From Ruminococcaceae bacterium BL-4 (GTDB taxonomy: Bacteria; Bacillota; Clostridia; Oscillospirales; Acutalibacteraceae), in the NCBI GenBank assembly GCA_902809935.1, contig LR778134.1:2108001-2172000 (forward strand): a DNA stretch of 64,000 nucleotides. Reading direction: 5' to 3'. Within the stretch, counting starts at the first letter, position 1. The number at the start of each line of letters is the position of its first letter. The notes beneath the pieces are model-generated. The model saw only the letters and a program-made list of their open reading frames with translations, searched no databases and was not told where the DNA came from. Shown here in pieces: positions 17,596 to 28,927 of this stretch. A program made the position numbers and the translations under genes.

Positions 17596-18517
17596 CTGCC
17601 CTCAATAATTGCTGAATATGTCCCGGCGCTCCACGTGACAAAAGTGCTATCCTCTGAAAAGCGCCGCTTTGGAGCAGTGCTTTGGTCTGTGGGCGATGTA
17701 AAAGTTCTGAAAGGCTTCCCGCATGAATACTCGCAATTACCGCTGCACCCGCATTTACACTCTGTACCAGTGCCTGTGCTTCTCCTAATCCTCCCAACTC
17801 ATCACAAATCAGATATTCCGGTGACATAGACCGCACTGCAAGAAGAATTCCATCGACTTTTTGAAATCCATCCAAGACATCGCAGTTAAGGGAATTCCAA
17901 GCAGGTATTCCATTATTGACTCCACAGATTTCTCCTCGTTCATCAATAACCGTCACCTTATGAATCGCTGAATTTTGCCCACCGGAAAGATACATGGCGA
18001 TATCCCTCAAAAGCGTTGTTTTACCGGAAGCAGGGGGCCCTGCAAGGAGCAGGCCTCCTTCCAGAATTTCTGGTCTTTTAAGCAATGCACCTGCACATCC
18101 GGGAACTGCCCTCGCAATTCTAATATTTAAAGAAGACACATCCCGAATCCCCGTCTGTTTTCCTTCCCGATAAACAGCTGTCCCACAGACTCCAACTCGA
18201 TGACCGCCCTGCAGAGTCAAAAAGCCGGTACGGATCTGTTCCTGATGACTATAAATAGAATAGCTGCACATCTCCCGAAAACTTTCCTGCAAATCTTCCA
18301 TCGATGCACATAGTCCCTGCTCCTGCCGCAGTGTGACGCCTTCATGATTCAGAAACCATGTGATTCCCTTTCCCCAAAGACAAATTGGTCTGCCTGCACG
18401 CAGCCGAATCTCTGAAACGGAAGTCTGTATTTGGGGCGGTAATGCGCGCAGCAAATCCCGGATTCTGGGAGCAATCGGTGCTGTTGCTTCCCGAAAACTT
18501 TTTTCAGGATTTTCCAT
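17507..18517 (-). CDS. spoIIIAA: stage III sporulation protein AA (ATPase)
   Basis: A 336-residue secretion-type ATPase that energises the SpoIIIA-SpoIIQ channel in the mother cell. Walker A is GPPASGKTTLLRD, and the Walker B-like segment is EYLICDELGG, with ASIHAGS after it. The ATG at 18517 has the SD AAAGGTGG 9 nt upstream. The C-terminal 28 residues (Ser/His-rich) are read from DNA that also encodes the start of spoIIIAB, so they extend past the usual family end. Confidence 0.93.
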   Translation of the reverse strand: MENPEKSFREATAPIAPRIRDLLRALPPQIQTSVSEIRLRAGRPICLWGKGITWFLNHEGVTLRQEQGLCASMEDLQESFREMCSYSIYSHQEQIRTGFLTLQGGHRVGVCGTAVYREGKQTGIRDVSSLNIRIARAVPGCAGALLKRPEILEGGLLLAGPPASGKTTLLRDIAMYLSGGQNSAIHKVTVIDERGEICGVNNGIPAWNSLNCDVLDGFQKVDGILLAVRSMSPEYLICDELGGLGEAQALVQSVNAGAAVIASIHAGSLSELLHRPQTKALLQSGAFQRIALLSRGAPGHIQQLLRAGDLLAQVDRGSFSSFSRSHSGISGVEETA

Positions 18518-18543
18518 GTTCTTGTCCCACCTTTCATTATCAC

Positions 18544-18572
18544 AGGTATATGGACGAGCCGAAAAAAATAGA
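18544..18572 (-). promoter_or_regulatory. putative sigma-E promoter for the spoIIIA operon
   Basis: Minus strand: TCTATTT, then after about 13 nt CATATACCT, resembling sigma-E -35 and -10 elements. It lies between the ligA terminator and the spoIIIAA start, where a sigma-E promoter is expected. Confidence 0.45.
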
Positions 18573-18584
18573 ACCTTACAAAAG

Positions 18585-18614
18585 AAAAAGCCGCCGGCTT
18601 TTAAAACCGACGGC
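18585..18614 (-). terminator. terminator of yunB-ligA
   Basis: Stem GCCGTCGG pairs with CCGGCGGC (one G-U) and is followed on the minus strand by TTTTTCTTTT. Confidence 0.87.
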
Positions 18615-18627
18615 AAAATTTTTATTT

Positions 18628-21262
<2,635 letters not shown>

Positions 21263-21331
21263 AGATGATTCCCCCTTTTGCTTCTATCTTCTATATTAGC
21301 AAAAAGAGAAATTTGTGTGAAAGAAAAATAA

Positions 21332-21388
21332 ATTTTTAAAAAGGGCGCAAAGGACCATTTTCGGCCTCTTCACGCCCTTTTAAAAATT
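21332..21388 (-). terminator. terminator after ispH-rpsA
   Basis: Long stem of A-rich plus AAAAGGGCG / CGCCCTTTTT arms with an inner AGG/CCT hairpin, followed on the minus strand by AAAAATTTATTTTTC. It lies directly after the fusion gene. Confidence 0.82.
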
Positions 21389-21401
21389 CTTAAGGAAATC
21401 C

Positions 21402-23366
21402 TTATTCTTCGCTCTGTTCCTTCTCTTGGTTCTCTTCCAAGAGTTTACGCATGGAAAGGCTTACACGATGACGATCGAAATCGATATCTGTAATTTCTGC
21501 ATTGACCTTTTCACCCATCTGCAGAACATCCTGTGGCTTTTCAATCCGATGATCAGCGATCTGAGAAATATGAATCAAACCGTCAATACCAGGAATAATC
21601 CGCGCAAAAGCACCAAAAGAGGTCATTCCAACAATCGTAGCCTCTACAACAGTGCCAACCGGATAATCCTTCTTCAGGATCTCCCACGGGTTGTCCTCAG
21701 GCCGTTTGTATCCAAGAGAAATCTTGCCCTTTTCACGGTCAAGTCCCTTAATGTACACCTTAACGGTATCGCCAACATTTACGACCTCACTCGGGTGCTT
21801 AATGCGAGTCCAAGAAAGTTCAGAAATGTGAATCATTCCATCAACGCCGCCTAAATCCACAAATGCGCCGTAGCTTGTCAGGGACTTAACTGTACCGGTA
21901 TATTCCTTGCCTTCTTCAGCAGTCTCCCAGAACTTTTCAGCCTGTGCTTTGCGCTCATCTTTCCAAACGGAACGAATGGAACCAACTGCACGGCGACGGC
22001 CGCGATTTACTTCGATAATGCGGAAACGGACTTCCTTCTTCAGCAAATCCTCCAAAGGATCATTGCGGGAAGGAGTCGCCTGAGAAGCCGGGATAAATAC
22101 CCGAACACCATTGGTCACAGCGATCACGCCGCCCTTGATCACGTTTGTAACTGTTCCGGTCAGGATTTCTCCACTCTCTTCAGCAGCAGCAACTGTCTCC
22201 CAGCCTTTTGCAGCATCAAGACGTTTTTTGGAAAGCATGATTGTACCTTCCTGATCATTTGTGCGCATAATCAGAAGATCCATCTCATCGCCCATTTTGA
22301 CTAAATCTTCCGGTTTTGCATTCGGGTCAGCAGATAATTCCGAAGCTGGAATAAAACCAGCCTGCTTACGACCGACATCTACATAGACTTCTGTAGGGGT
22401 AATTCCGACAACAACTCCGTGTACCTTCTCATCTGTATTTAAACTCTTCAGAGACTCTTCAAGCATCTCCTCAAAGCTGTCCTCGGCGGAATCGGTGTTC
22501 TGGTTCTGCACATCCTCATTGATTTCTGACATGGTAACTAGTACCTCCTTTATGATACTTGCCGGCGTGGAAGCACCAGCAGTAATACCTAAATCATGTA
22601 CCCCTCTCAAGGCACTAAGCGGAAGCTCCTCCGTACTCTGCGCAAAATAAGTCGGCGCAAATTGCCTGCATACTTCAAAAAGCTTCGCTGTATTAGAACT
22701 CTGCTTCCCTCCGAGAACCAGCATAGCATCACTCTTTTGTGCCAGCTGAGCAGCCTCTTTTTGACGGGCAGCAGTTGCATTACATATTGTATCAAAAATT
22801 CGAGCATTTGTATATACCCTTTTCAGGATTTTTAAGCATTTTTCCCATTCTGACAACTGAAAGGTAGTCTGAGCTACAACGGAAATAGCAGAATCGCACA
22901 AAATTTCTCGGCGATTAATAAAATCCGTCAACTCCTGTGCATTTAAAAAGACATTACATCGCCCGCTGCAGTGTCCAACAATGCCCTGCACCTCCGGGTG
23001 GCTGGCATCTCCGAACAGAAAAAGGATGCGTCCTTTTTGGCTTTCTTCTCCCGCAATTTCCTGAATTTTAGAAACAAAAGGGCATGTGGCATCTACACAA
23101 TGAACCGGCAAGTGCATGATCTGTTCTTTTACTGCCTTAGAAACACCGTGAGACCGAATCACCAGCGTACTGCCTTCTGGTGCTTCTTCCGGCTTTTCCA
23201 CCTCGATAACGCCCATTTTTCGCAGTTGAGAAAGAGTCTGGGGATTATGAATAATAGGGCCCAATGTGCAGACCTGATTTTCTTTTTGTAAAAGCTGTTT
23301 TACCAAGTTGACTGCACGGTTAACCCCAAAACAAAATCCCGCTGTTTTTGCAACCGTTACTTTCAA
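21402..23366 (-). CDS. ispH: HMB-PP reductase / ribosomal protein S1 fusion
   Basis: A 654-residue bifunctional protein. Residues 1-278 are IspH, the last MEP-pathway enzyme, with [4Fe-4S] cysteines C12 (GFCFGV), C95 (DATCPFV) and C195 (TICNATAARQ). After an acidic linker (282-310), four S1 RNA-binding domains follow (about 312-383, 398-466, 485-554, 570-640). Such fusions are known in Clostridia. The TTG start at 23366 has SD GGAGG 7 nt upstream and overlaps the plsC stop. M279 at 22532 is preceded by AAAGGAGGT (22543-22551), so free S1 could also be made. Confidence 0.96.
   Translation of the reverse strand: MKVTVAKTAGFCFGVNRAVNLVKQLLQKENQVCTLGPIIHNPQTLSQLRKMGVIEVEKPEEAPEGSTLVIRSHGVSKAVKEQIMHLPVHCVDATCPFVSKIQEIAGEESQKGRILFLFGDASHPEVQGIVGHCSGRCNVFLNAQELTDFINRREILCDSAISVVAQTTFQLSEWEKCLKILKRVYTNARIFDTICNATAARQKEAAQLAQKSDAMLVLGGKQSSNTAKLFEVCRQFAPTYFAQSTEELPLSALRGVHDLGITAGASTPASIIKEVLVTMSEINEDVQNQNTDSAEDSFEEMLEESLKSLNTDEKVHGVVVGITPTEVYVDVGRKQAGFIPASELSADPNAKPEDLVKMGDEMDLLIMRTNDQEGTIMLSKKRLDAAKGWETVAAAEESGEILTGTVTNVIKGGVIAVTNGVRVFIPASQATPSRNDPLEDLLKKEVRFRIIEVNRGRRRAVGSIRSVWKDERKAQAEKFWETAEEGKEYTGTVKSLTSYGAFVDLGGVDGMIHISELSWTRIKHPSEVVNVGDTVKVYIKGLDREKGKISLGYKRPEDNPWEILKKDYPVGTVVEATIVGMTSFGAFARIIPGIDGLIHISQIADHRIEKPQDVLQMGEKVNAEITDIDFDRHRVSLSMRKLLEENQEKEQSEE
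22532..22551 (-). promoter_or_regulatory. rpsA: internal ribosome-binding site for the S1 part
   Basis: A near-perfect SD AAAGGAGGT at 22543-22551, inside the ispH reading frame, lies 10 nt before an in-frame ATG (22532) that begins MSEINEDVQ, exactly at the IspH/S1 junction. Confidence 0.6.
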
Positions 23367-23962
23367 TTTTCTTCCTCCAATAATCCATTAATCGCCTGCG
23401 CCAAAGCAGCACTGCCCGCTTTTAATTTTTTATGATCGTATTTTGCACCCTGAAAAGACTTTTCCGAAAGTGGTTTCCCAATTCTGACTGTGATTCGGCT
23501 AAAAAACTTGAGGGGTCCTCGGCAAAAAATACTCATTGGAAGGATGGGTACATTCGTACACGAAGACAGCAAAACAGCACCTGATTTAGGCGAAAACGGA
23601 CGATTGTCGCGAATCACATATCCCTGCGGAAAAATTCCAACAATTCCACCGTCTAAAAGAATCTGTTCTGCTGTCTGCAAGCTTTTACGATCTGCTGTTT
23701 CTCGTCGAACCGGAAAAGCACCAAGACTTTGCAGAATCCATGCTGCCAATCTGCCATGCTGTGTAAAAAGTTCTTCTTTTGCCATGAAACGAATTTGCCG
23801 CTGAAAAGGAGCCGCTACCAACAAGGGATCTATCAAACTGCGATGATTGCAGCAAACGATAAAAGCCCCCTTCTTTGGGATATGCTCTTCCCCTTTCCAA
23901 CAAATCTTATAAAAAAGGCGGCTGATTCCTTTTAAAATTTTTTTTGCAACCGTATACAGCAA
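23363..23962 (-). CDS. PlsC-family 1-acyl-glycerol-3-phosphate acyltransferase, copy 2
   Basis: A 199-residue membrane-associated acyltransferase. The H-x4-D motif is NHRSLID (H40, D45). The second block reads FPQGY (111-115) instead of the usual FPEG, so the conserved Glu is replaced by Gln. The start is the TTG at 23962, 7 nt after GGGAGG; a longer frame overlaps the previous plsC gene. Its stop overlaps the ispH start. The substitution may change or reduce activity (inference). Confidence 0.85.
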   Translation of the reverse strand: MLYTVAKKILKGISRLFYKICWKGEEHIPKKGAFIVCCNHRSLIDPLLVAAPFQRQIRFMAKEELFTQHGRLAAWILQSLGAFPVRRETADRKSLQTAEQILLDGGIVGIFPQGYVIRDNRPFSPKSGAVLLSSCTNVPILPMSIFCRGPLKFFSRITVRIGKPLSEKSFQGAKYDHKKLKAGSAALAQAINGLLEEEN

Positions 23963-24000
23963 AAACGTTCCTCCCAAAACGAAGTATTCTATGTAAACTT

Positions 24001-24627
24001 TTATGAGAATTTTTTTAAAGTTTCTTCCCGCATTTTGAGAATCTTTTCCCATACCAAATGATTAGCGGCACGATATTCGCTGCCTTTTCCTTTTGTGATC
24101 TGGAGTTCCTGCGGTTTAATGGGAGCCCCAAAGATAACTTCTGCTCTATGGAACAATTTAACAGGGCCGCCTCCATGCATTACAATACAGCAGGGTACAA
24201 TCGGGATCTGATATTTATAAGACAACATCACCGCTCCAGCTTTTGGATGGCCGGGTAATCCATCTTTGCTGCGATGACCTTCCGGAAAAATTCCAAGAAG
24301 ATGTCCTTCCCGAATCAGCCTTTTAGATTCATTAATTGCCTTCATATCGCCTCTTCCGCGCTGAACCGGATAAGCACCAAGCCCCCGCAGAATCGCGGCA
24401 AATGGTTTAAACCGAAACAGTTCAGCTTTTGCCATATAATAAATCTGACGCTTTAAAGAAAACCCCAGCCGAAGCACATCAGTAAGCCCCAAATGGTTGC
24501 AGCAAATAATTGCAGCTCCCTCTTTTGGGACTTGCTCCATTCCCTGTGCATGAAACGGGCAAAAGGGACGAATAACCCACTGTGCAATTTCTTGTAAAAA
24601 GATATAAATCGGAGTCCGCTTTTCCAA
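24001..24627 (-). CDS. PlsC-family 1-acyl-glycerol-3-phosphate acyltransferase, copy 1
   Basis: A 208-residue phospholipid acyltransferase predicted to make phosphatidic acid. It has NHLGLTD (H45, D50), the central MAKAELF, and an intact FPEGHRS block (114-120). The TTG start at 24627 has the SD AAAGGAG 9 nt upstream. It lies between cmk and a second plsC gene, in the common Firmicutes cmk-plsC-ispH order. Confidence 0.9.
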   Translation of the reverse strand: MEKRTPIYIFLQEIAQWVIRPFCPFHAQGMEQVPKEGAAIICCNHLGLTDVLRLGFSLKRQIYYMAKAELFRFKPFAAILRGLGAYPVQRGRGDMKAINESKRLIREGHLLGIFPEGHRSKDGLPGHPKAGAVMLSYKYQIPIVPCCIVMHGGGPVKLFHRAEVIFGAPIKPQELQITKGKGSEYRAANHLVWEKILKMREETLKKFS

Positions 24628-24644
24628 ACCTATATGCTCCTTTC

Positions 24645-25316
24645 TTACAGGTTAAAATGCTTTTTAATAATGTTGGAAAGCATCTGTACCGATTCTTCCA
24701 GCGTATTTCCCGTTGTATCAAAATACTGTGCATCTGCAGCAGATTTCAAAGGAGCTACCTTACGATGAGAATCCTGATAATCACGGCGCCTAATGTCCTC
24801 GAGAACCGTTTCAAAAGAATCCTCGATCCCTTTTTCCTGAAGCTGCGCACGACGTCGCTGTGCTCGTTCCTCTGCCGAAGCAGTCAAGTAAATTTTTAGC
24901 TGTGCGTTAGGAAGAACAACAGTACCGATATCACGTCCGTCCATAATCACATCGTTTTGTTTTGCCATCTCCTGCTGCAAATTCAGCAAAAAATCGCGTA
25001 CTCCTGGAATTGCAGAAACATCTGAAGCTGCCATACTAACTTGTGGCTCACGAATTTCCTCTGAAACATCTTCTCCATTTAAAAGCACTCTTTGTCCCTC
25101 TTTTGAAAAGCGAAGGGAAAGCTTGATTTCTGAAAGTAGCGGCAAAACTTTTTCTGCTTCCTTAGGATTGATTCCCTTTCTAAGCATATAAAGCCCGATT
25201 GCACGGTACATAGCGCCGGTATCCACATAGACAAATCCAAACTGTCTGGAAATTTCTTTTGCAATCGAACTTTTCCCAGCACCAGCAGGCCCGTCAATGG
25301 CAATATTAATTTTCAT
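24645..25316 (-). CDS. cmk: cytidylate kinase
   Basis: A 223-residue kinase that phosphorylates CMP and dCMP. P-loop AIDGPAGAGKS starts near residue 6; the family segments VDTGAMYR, GRDIGTVVLPNA and RRDYQDSHR are present. The ATG at 25316 follows an AGAGG-type SD; a longer frame to 25364 lacks one. It heads the cmk-plsC-plsC-ispH/rpsA operon. Confidence 0.96.
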   Translation of the reverse strand: MKINIAIDGPAGAGKSSIAKEISRQFGFVYVDTGAMYRAIGLYMLRKGINPKEAEKVLPLLSEIKLSLRFSKEGQRVLLNGEDVSEEIREPQVSMAASDVSAIPGVRDFLLNLQQEMAKQNDVIMDGRDIGTVVLPNAQLKIYLTASAEERAQRRRAQLQEKGIEDSFETVLEDIRRRDYQDSHRKVAPLKSAADAQYFDTTGNTLEESVQMLSNIIKKHFNL

Positions 25317-25410
25317 AGAGCGATCCTCTTTCCTAAAATCTACGGAAATTCTTTCCAATCTCAATTAGAATTCCCGTCTTTTTAAATTTTACTACAACCG
25401 AACAAATTTT

Positions 25411-26685
25411 TCAAAAAGATTTCTGATTCTGCACTCTCTGTGCAATGCTCTGTGCTGCTAGGCGTCCGGTACAAAAAGCAATCTGCAAATTAAAGCCGCC
25501 TGTATAGCCATCTACGTCCAAAAGTTCTCCTGCAAAATACAATCCATGAATTTTTTTCGATTCCATTGTTTTGGGGTCAACTTCTTTTACCTTTACGCCG
25601 CCGGAAGTAACGATTGCTTCTTCAATCGGTCGAAATCCGGTAACCGTAAACGAAAGCTGCTTCAAAAGCCTCACAAGAGACAATCTCTGCTCTCTTGTAA
25701 TGTCTGCGCACTTAGTTGATTCCAAAATTCCGGAACGACGCACAACTATCGGGATCATCAGCCGCGGCAACAAGTCCGAAAGTCCATTTACAAAATCACG
25801 CGCATGATATTTCGTAAAATCACGTTGTAAACGTGCATCGAGTTTTTCAAAAGATAATGCCGGCTTCAAATCAATATCTGCTCGGTAGCGTCCGGATTCC
25901 ATCTCTTTTAGATGTGTGCTGCCGCTGAGCACCACCGGTCCGGAAAGCCCAAAATGGGTGAATAACAGTTCTCCAAAATCCGTACAAACTGTCTTCTTTT
26001 TCTTCATATCATAAAGCTCAAAGCCGATATTGCGCAGCGAAAGCCCCATCATCTCACGGCAGTCCTGCTCCTTACAGCAAAGCGGCACCAAAGAAGGACG
26101 CGGCGGAATAACAGTATGGCCAGCCTGCTGTGCCAAGAGATAGCCATCTCCAGTAGAACCGGTAACGGGATAGCTTTTCCCACCGCAGCAAACGATCACT
26201 TGTGAAGCTAAAATCGTTTCTCCGTCCGAAAGGACAACTCCCTTCACGGACTCATCCTCCAGAAAGAGCTTTTTAGCTTCTCCCTGTATTACTTGGACCC
26301 CACCATCCCGGTTCCAATGAACCAATGCATCGACAATGTCCTTTGCTCGATCCGACTGAGGAAACACACGGTTTCCGCGTTCCGTTTTCAGTGGCACTCC
26401 CAATGATTCGAAAAACTTCATCACATCAGAAGGCGAAAAATGAGACAGAGCACCAAAAAGGAACCGTCCATTCGTGGGAACATTTGCAATGACTTCCTGA
26501 GAAGGGCAGTCATTTGTCACATTACAGCGTCCTTTTCCTGTAATGGAAAGCTTCCATCCCAACCGATTTGTTTTTTCAATTAAACAGACTTTAAGCCCAA
26601 GATGGGCGGCGGTGCCGGCAGCCATCAGACCGGAAGCACCCCCGCCCACTACTATCAAATCACTCTTTTTTATTGTTTTTATCAT
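25411..26685 (-). CDS. HI0933/BaiN-type NAD(P)/FAD-dependent oxidoreductase
   Basis: About 424 residues. The FAD-binding GGGASGLMAAGTAA lies near the N-terminus, followed by the family segments LSITGKGRCNVTN, GGKSYPVTGSTGDGYLLA and, at the C-terminus, GLYFAGELLDVDGYTGGFNLQIAFCTG. The physiological substrate of most members is unknown. The frame overlaps the RpiR gene end by 26 nt if the ATG at 26685 is used; a TTG at 26658 with a nearby AAGAG is an alternative start. It appears translationally coupled to the regulator. Confidence 0.88.
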   Translation of the reverse strand: MIKTIKKSDLIVVGGGASGLMAAGTAAHLGLKVCLIEKTNRLGWKLSITGKGRCNVTNDCPSQEVIANVPTNGRFLFGALSHFSPSDVMKFFESLGVPLKTERGNRVFPQSDRAKDIVDALVHWNRDGGVQVIQGEAKKLFLEDESVKGVVLSDGETILASQVIVCCGGKSYPVTGSTGDGYLLAQQAGHTVIPPRPSLVPLCCKEQDCREMMGLSLRNIGFELYDMKKKKTVCTDFGELLFTHFGLSGPVVLSGSTHLKEMESGRYRADIDLKPALSFEKLDARLQRDFTKYHARDFVNGLSDLLPRLMIPIVVRRSGILESTKCADITREQRLSLVRLLKQLSFTVTGFRPIEEAIVTSGGVKVKEVDPKTMESKKIHGLYFAGELLDVDGYTGGFNLQIAFCTGRLAAQSIAQRVQNQKSF

Positions 26686-27553
26686 TTTCTGTTTCGTCAA
26701 CCTTTTCGTAAACTCCATATTCATCCCAAATATCTTCCAAATTTTGAAAAACTTTTGTTACACGACTTTCCATTTTCAGAGCCAGTGCAACAAGCAATGA
26801 ATTAATCAGGCTCAGCGGCGCAACCAGAGAATCCACAATTGCCGAAATATCGCTTCGGGCAAGTAATCTATAATCTGCGAATTCCGCAATTGGGGACAAA
26901 AGCGAATCCGTAATTGCGATTACTTTTGCCCCACGGTCATGTGCAAAGCGCATTGCCTTAGATGCTTTTTTACTGTAACGCGGAAATGAAAGTCCAATCA
27001 TCACATCATCTTTCGTCATATAGATCATCTGCTCAAAAATTTCCGCCTCGCTGGTCGCCTGAATACACTGGACATTATCAAACAGCATTCCCAAATAATA
27101 AGAAAGAAATGTTGCCAAAGCGACACTGCTGCGCGCTCCTAAAATATAAATCTTTTTCGCTGCAATGATTGCATCAACCGCCTCATAAAAGTCTTTATGA
27201 GAAGTTGCCTCCATCGTACGGCGTATTACGTCCATATCCTGAGCCAGCATCACATCGAGAATATCATTTTTCCCGATTCTTTCCTTTGTCACTTCAATTC
27301 GCTGTACGCTGGTCAGCTTCGATCGAATCATCTCCTGCATTGCACGCTGCAGTTCAGGGTATCCATCATATCCCAGTTCCGTCGCAAAACGCACCACTGT
27401 GGATTCACTGACTCCCACTGTCGAACCAAGCTTGGAAGCCGTCATAAATGCTACTTTATCATAATGTTCTTCAATATATTTAGCAATTAATCTTTGACCC
27501 TTTGAAAAATGCGGCATCTGATCCTGAATTCGGATCGAAAGATGTGTGTTCAT
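26660..27553 (-). CDS. RpiR/MurR-family transcriptional regulator
   Basis: A 297-residue regulator with an N-terminal HTH_6 domain (GSTVGVSESTVVRFATELGYDGYPELQ) and a SIS sugar-phosphate-binding domain (about 130-250, KIYILGARSSVALATFLSYYLG and IGLSFPRYSKKASKAMRFAHDRGAKVIAITD). It probably senses a sugar phosphate, but no sugar gene lies next to it, so the target is unknown. The ATG at 27553 follows AAGGAG by 8 nt. Confidence 0.92.
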   Translation of the reverse strand: MNTHLSIRIQDQMPHFSKGQRLIAKYIEEHYDKVAFMTASKLGSTVGVSESTVVRFATELGYDGYPELQRAMQEMIRSKLTSVQRIEVTKERIGKNDILDVMLAQDMDVIRRTMEATSHKDFYEAVDAIIAAKKIYILGARSSVALATFLSYYLGMLFDNVQCIQATSEAEIFEQMIYMTKDDVMIGLSFPRYSKKASKAMRFAHDRGAKVIAITDSLLSPIAEFADYRLLARSDISAIVDSLVAPLSLINSLLVALALKMESRVTKVFQNLEDIWDEYGVYEKVDETENDKNNKKE

Positions 27554-27665
27554 CAAATCAACTCCTTGTTCCAAGTTTACTTTTTTTTCGCAAAAATAGC
27601 AATCGTTTTTTTCAAAATTTGCAGGTTCCGCTTAAAAAATTGCAAAATTTTCTTCGGTACATAGA

Positions 27666-27692
27666 AAAAAGCCCCACATGGGACTTTTTTTA
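27666..27692 (-). terminator. terminator after the membrane-protein gene
   Basis: A-run, then GTCCC-loop-GGGGC, then TTTTTT on the minus strand; the plus strand also shows a T-run, so it could act in both directions. Confidence 0.78.
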
Positions 27693-27704
27693 TAAAGTAT
27701 CGGT

Positions 27705-28241
27705 CTATTTTGCATGAAGCCATTTGGAAATCATGGAATGGAACCGCACAACATATGCACCAACCAATCCGGAAAGTGCATAGTCATAAATGACAAAAAC
27801 GACATTACCCGCAAGAAGCAGCCAAAGCGGCATTCCAGGAATAATCTCAAAACTTTCTTCCGGAATTCCCAAAAAATAAATACTGATAAAATAAGCAACG
27901 ATCATAGAAGCGTTAAAAACACCAAATTTAAAAATCCATTGCTCCCATTTTGGCCCATGGCGTTCAAATATTGCCTTTATGATTGGATAGTACCCAAAAA
28001 AGAGAATATAAAGAAAAACAGCTTCTTTATCCGGTCCTAATAAGAATCCGAGAATTCCCGTTGCTAAAAAAACCGGCCACGCCCATTTGGCTCCCAGTTC
28101 CACAACAATCGGCATTAAAAGCGCACCGGAAAGTGCGGGTAACGCATAGGTTGCAACTGGGATCAGTCCCGCAGCACACAAAAACGCGACCCCCAATGCG
28201 GTTAACATACCGGAAAATGCGATCTGCACCGAACGATTCAA
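27705..28241 (-). CDS. polytopic membrane protein of unknown function
   Basis: A 178-residue protein with about five hydrophobic segments (roughly 8-28, 32-58, 62-80, 98-125, 138-160). It slightly resembles ECF-type S components in size and layout, but no clear signature is seen. The TTG at 28241 has the SD GGGGG 8 nt upstream. It lies 20 nt after the J-domain gene and is last in the DUF5685 operon, followed by a terminator. Confidence 0.75.
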   Translation of the reverse strand: MNRSVQIAFSGMLTALGVAFLCAAGLIPVATYALPALSGALLMPIVVELGAKWAWPVFLATGILGFLLGPDKEAVFLYILFFGYYPIIKAIFERHGPKWEQWIFKFGVFNASMIVAYFISIYFLGIPEESFEIIPGMPLWLLLAGNVVFVIYDYALSGLVGAYVVRFHSMISKWLHAK

Positions 28242-28261
28242 AGGAAGATCCCCCTTCAAAA

Positions 28262-28927
28262 TTATCGGAATCCAATGCAAGGGCAAAGATTTCCGCCCAT
28301 ACATTCACAGCACATATCCGCTGCCATCAAATCACCGCATGCACCACAACCGGTAAATCCGCCGCCCGTTGTCATATTGGGATTATATCCACCGTACATT
28401 CCGCTGCGCTGATTCATAATTTGATTCATCGCTGTACGATACTCCATATTCTGTGGATCCATCTGAACAGCACGATTAAAATGATTGGTAGCTTCGTCCA
28501 GCCACCCTCGTTTATAAAGAACAGTTCCCTTTAAGAAATACCATTCTGCGTTACGATTTTCTCCAGGGACTCCATCCAAAATTTGCTCTGCATCGGAAAT
28601 CCGTCCACTCATAATATAGCTGCGCACATCTCCAAAGCTGGAATTTTGTGCACCACCATAACCATAAGTGCCGCCATAGCCATAAGTACCACCGTAAGCA
28701 CTGCCATAACCGCCTGTCTGCTGTCCAGAGCCACGGTTTTTACGCTGCGCCTGAATTGCATCATACGCTTCATTGATCTCTTTCATTTTTTCGCTGGCAA
28801 GGTCTGCAATCGGGCTTCCGGCATAATTATCAGGATGATATTTTTTAGCCAGATTGTGATAGGCAGTCTTAATTTCTTCGTCCGTTGCCGAAGGAGAAAC
28901 GCCAAGTACCTGATAGGGGTCCGTCAT
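28262..28927 (-). CDS. J-domain protein with Gly/Tyr linker and Cys-rich tail
   Basis: A 221-residue protein. The J domain (1-63) keeps the HPD motif (YHPDN), so it should stimulate an Hsp70. A Gly/Tyr repeat (YGGTYGYGG) follows at about 72-95. A helical TPR-like part lies at about 100-165. The last 30 residues contain eight Cys in a GCGACG ... CCEC ... CPC pattern, which could bind metal. It is not DnaJ itself, which has a different zinc domain. The ATG overlaps the DUF5685 stop as ATGA. Confidence 0.88.
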   Translation of the reverse strand: MTDPYQVLGVSPSATDEEIKTAYHNLAKKYHPDNYAGSPIADLASEKMKEINEAYDAIQAQRKNRGSGQQTGGYGSAYGGTYGYGGTYGYGGAQNSSFGDVRSYIMSGRISDAEQILDGVPGENRNAEWYFLKGTVLYKRGWLDEATNHFNRAVQMDPQNMEYRTAMNQIMNQRSGMYGGYNPNMTTGGGFTGCGACGDLMAADMCCECMGGNLCPCIGFR

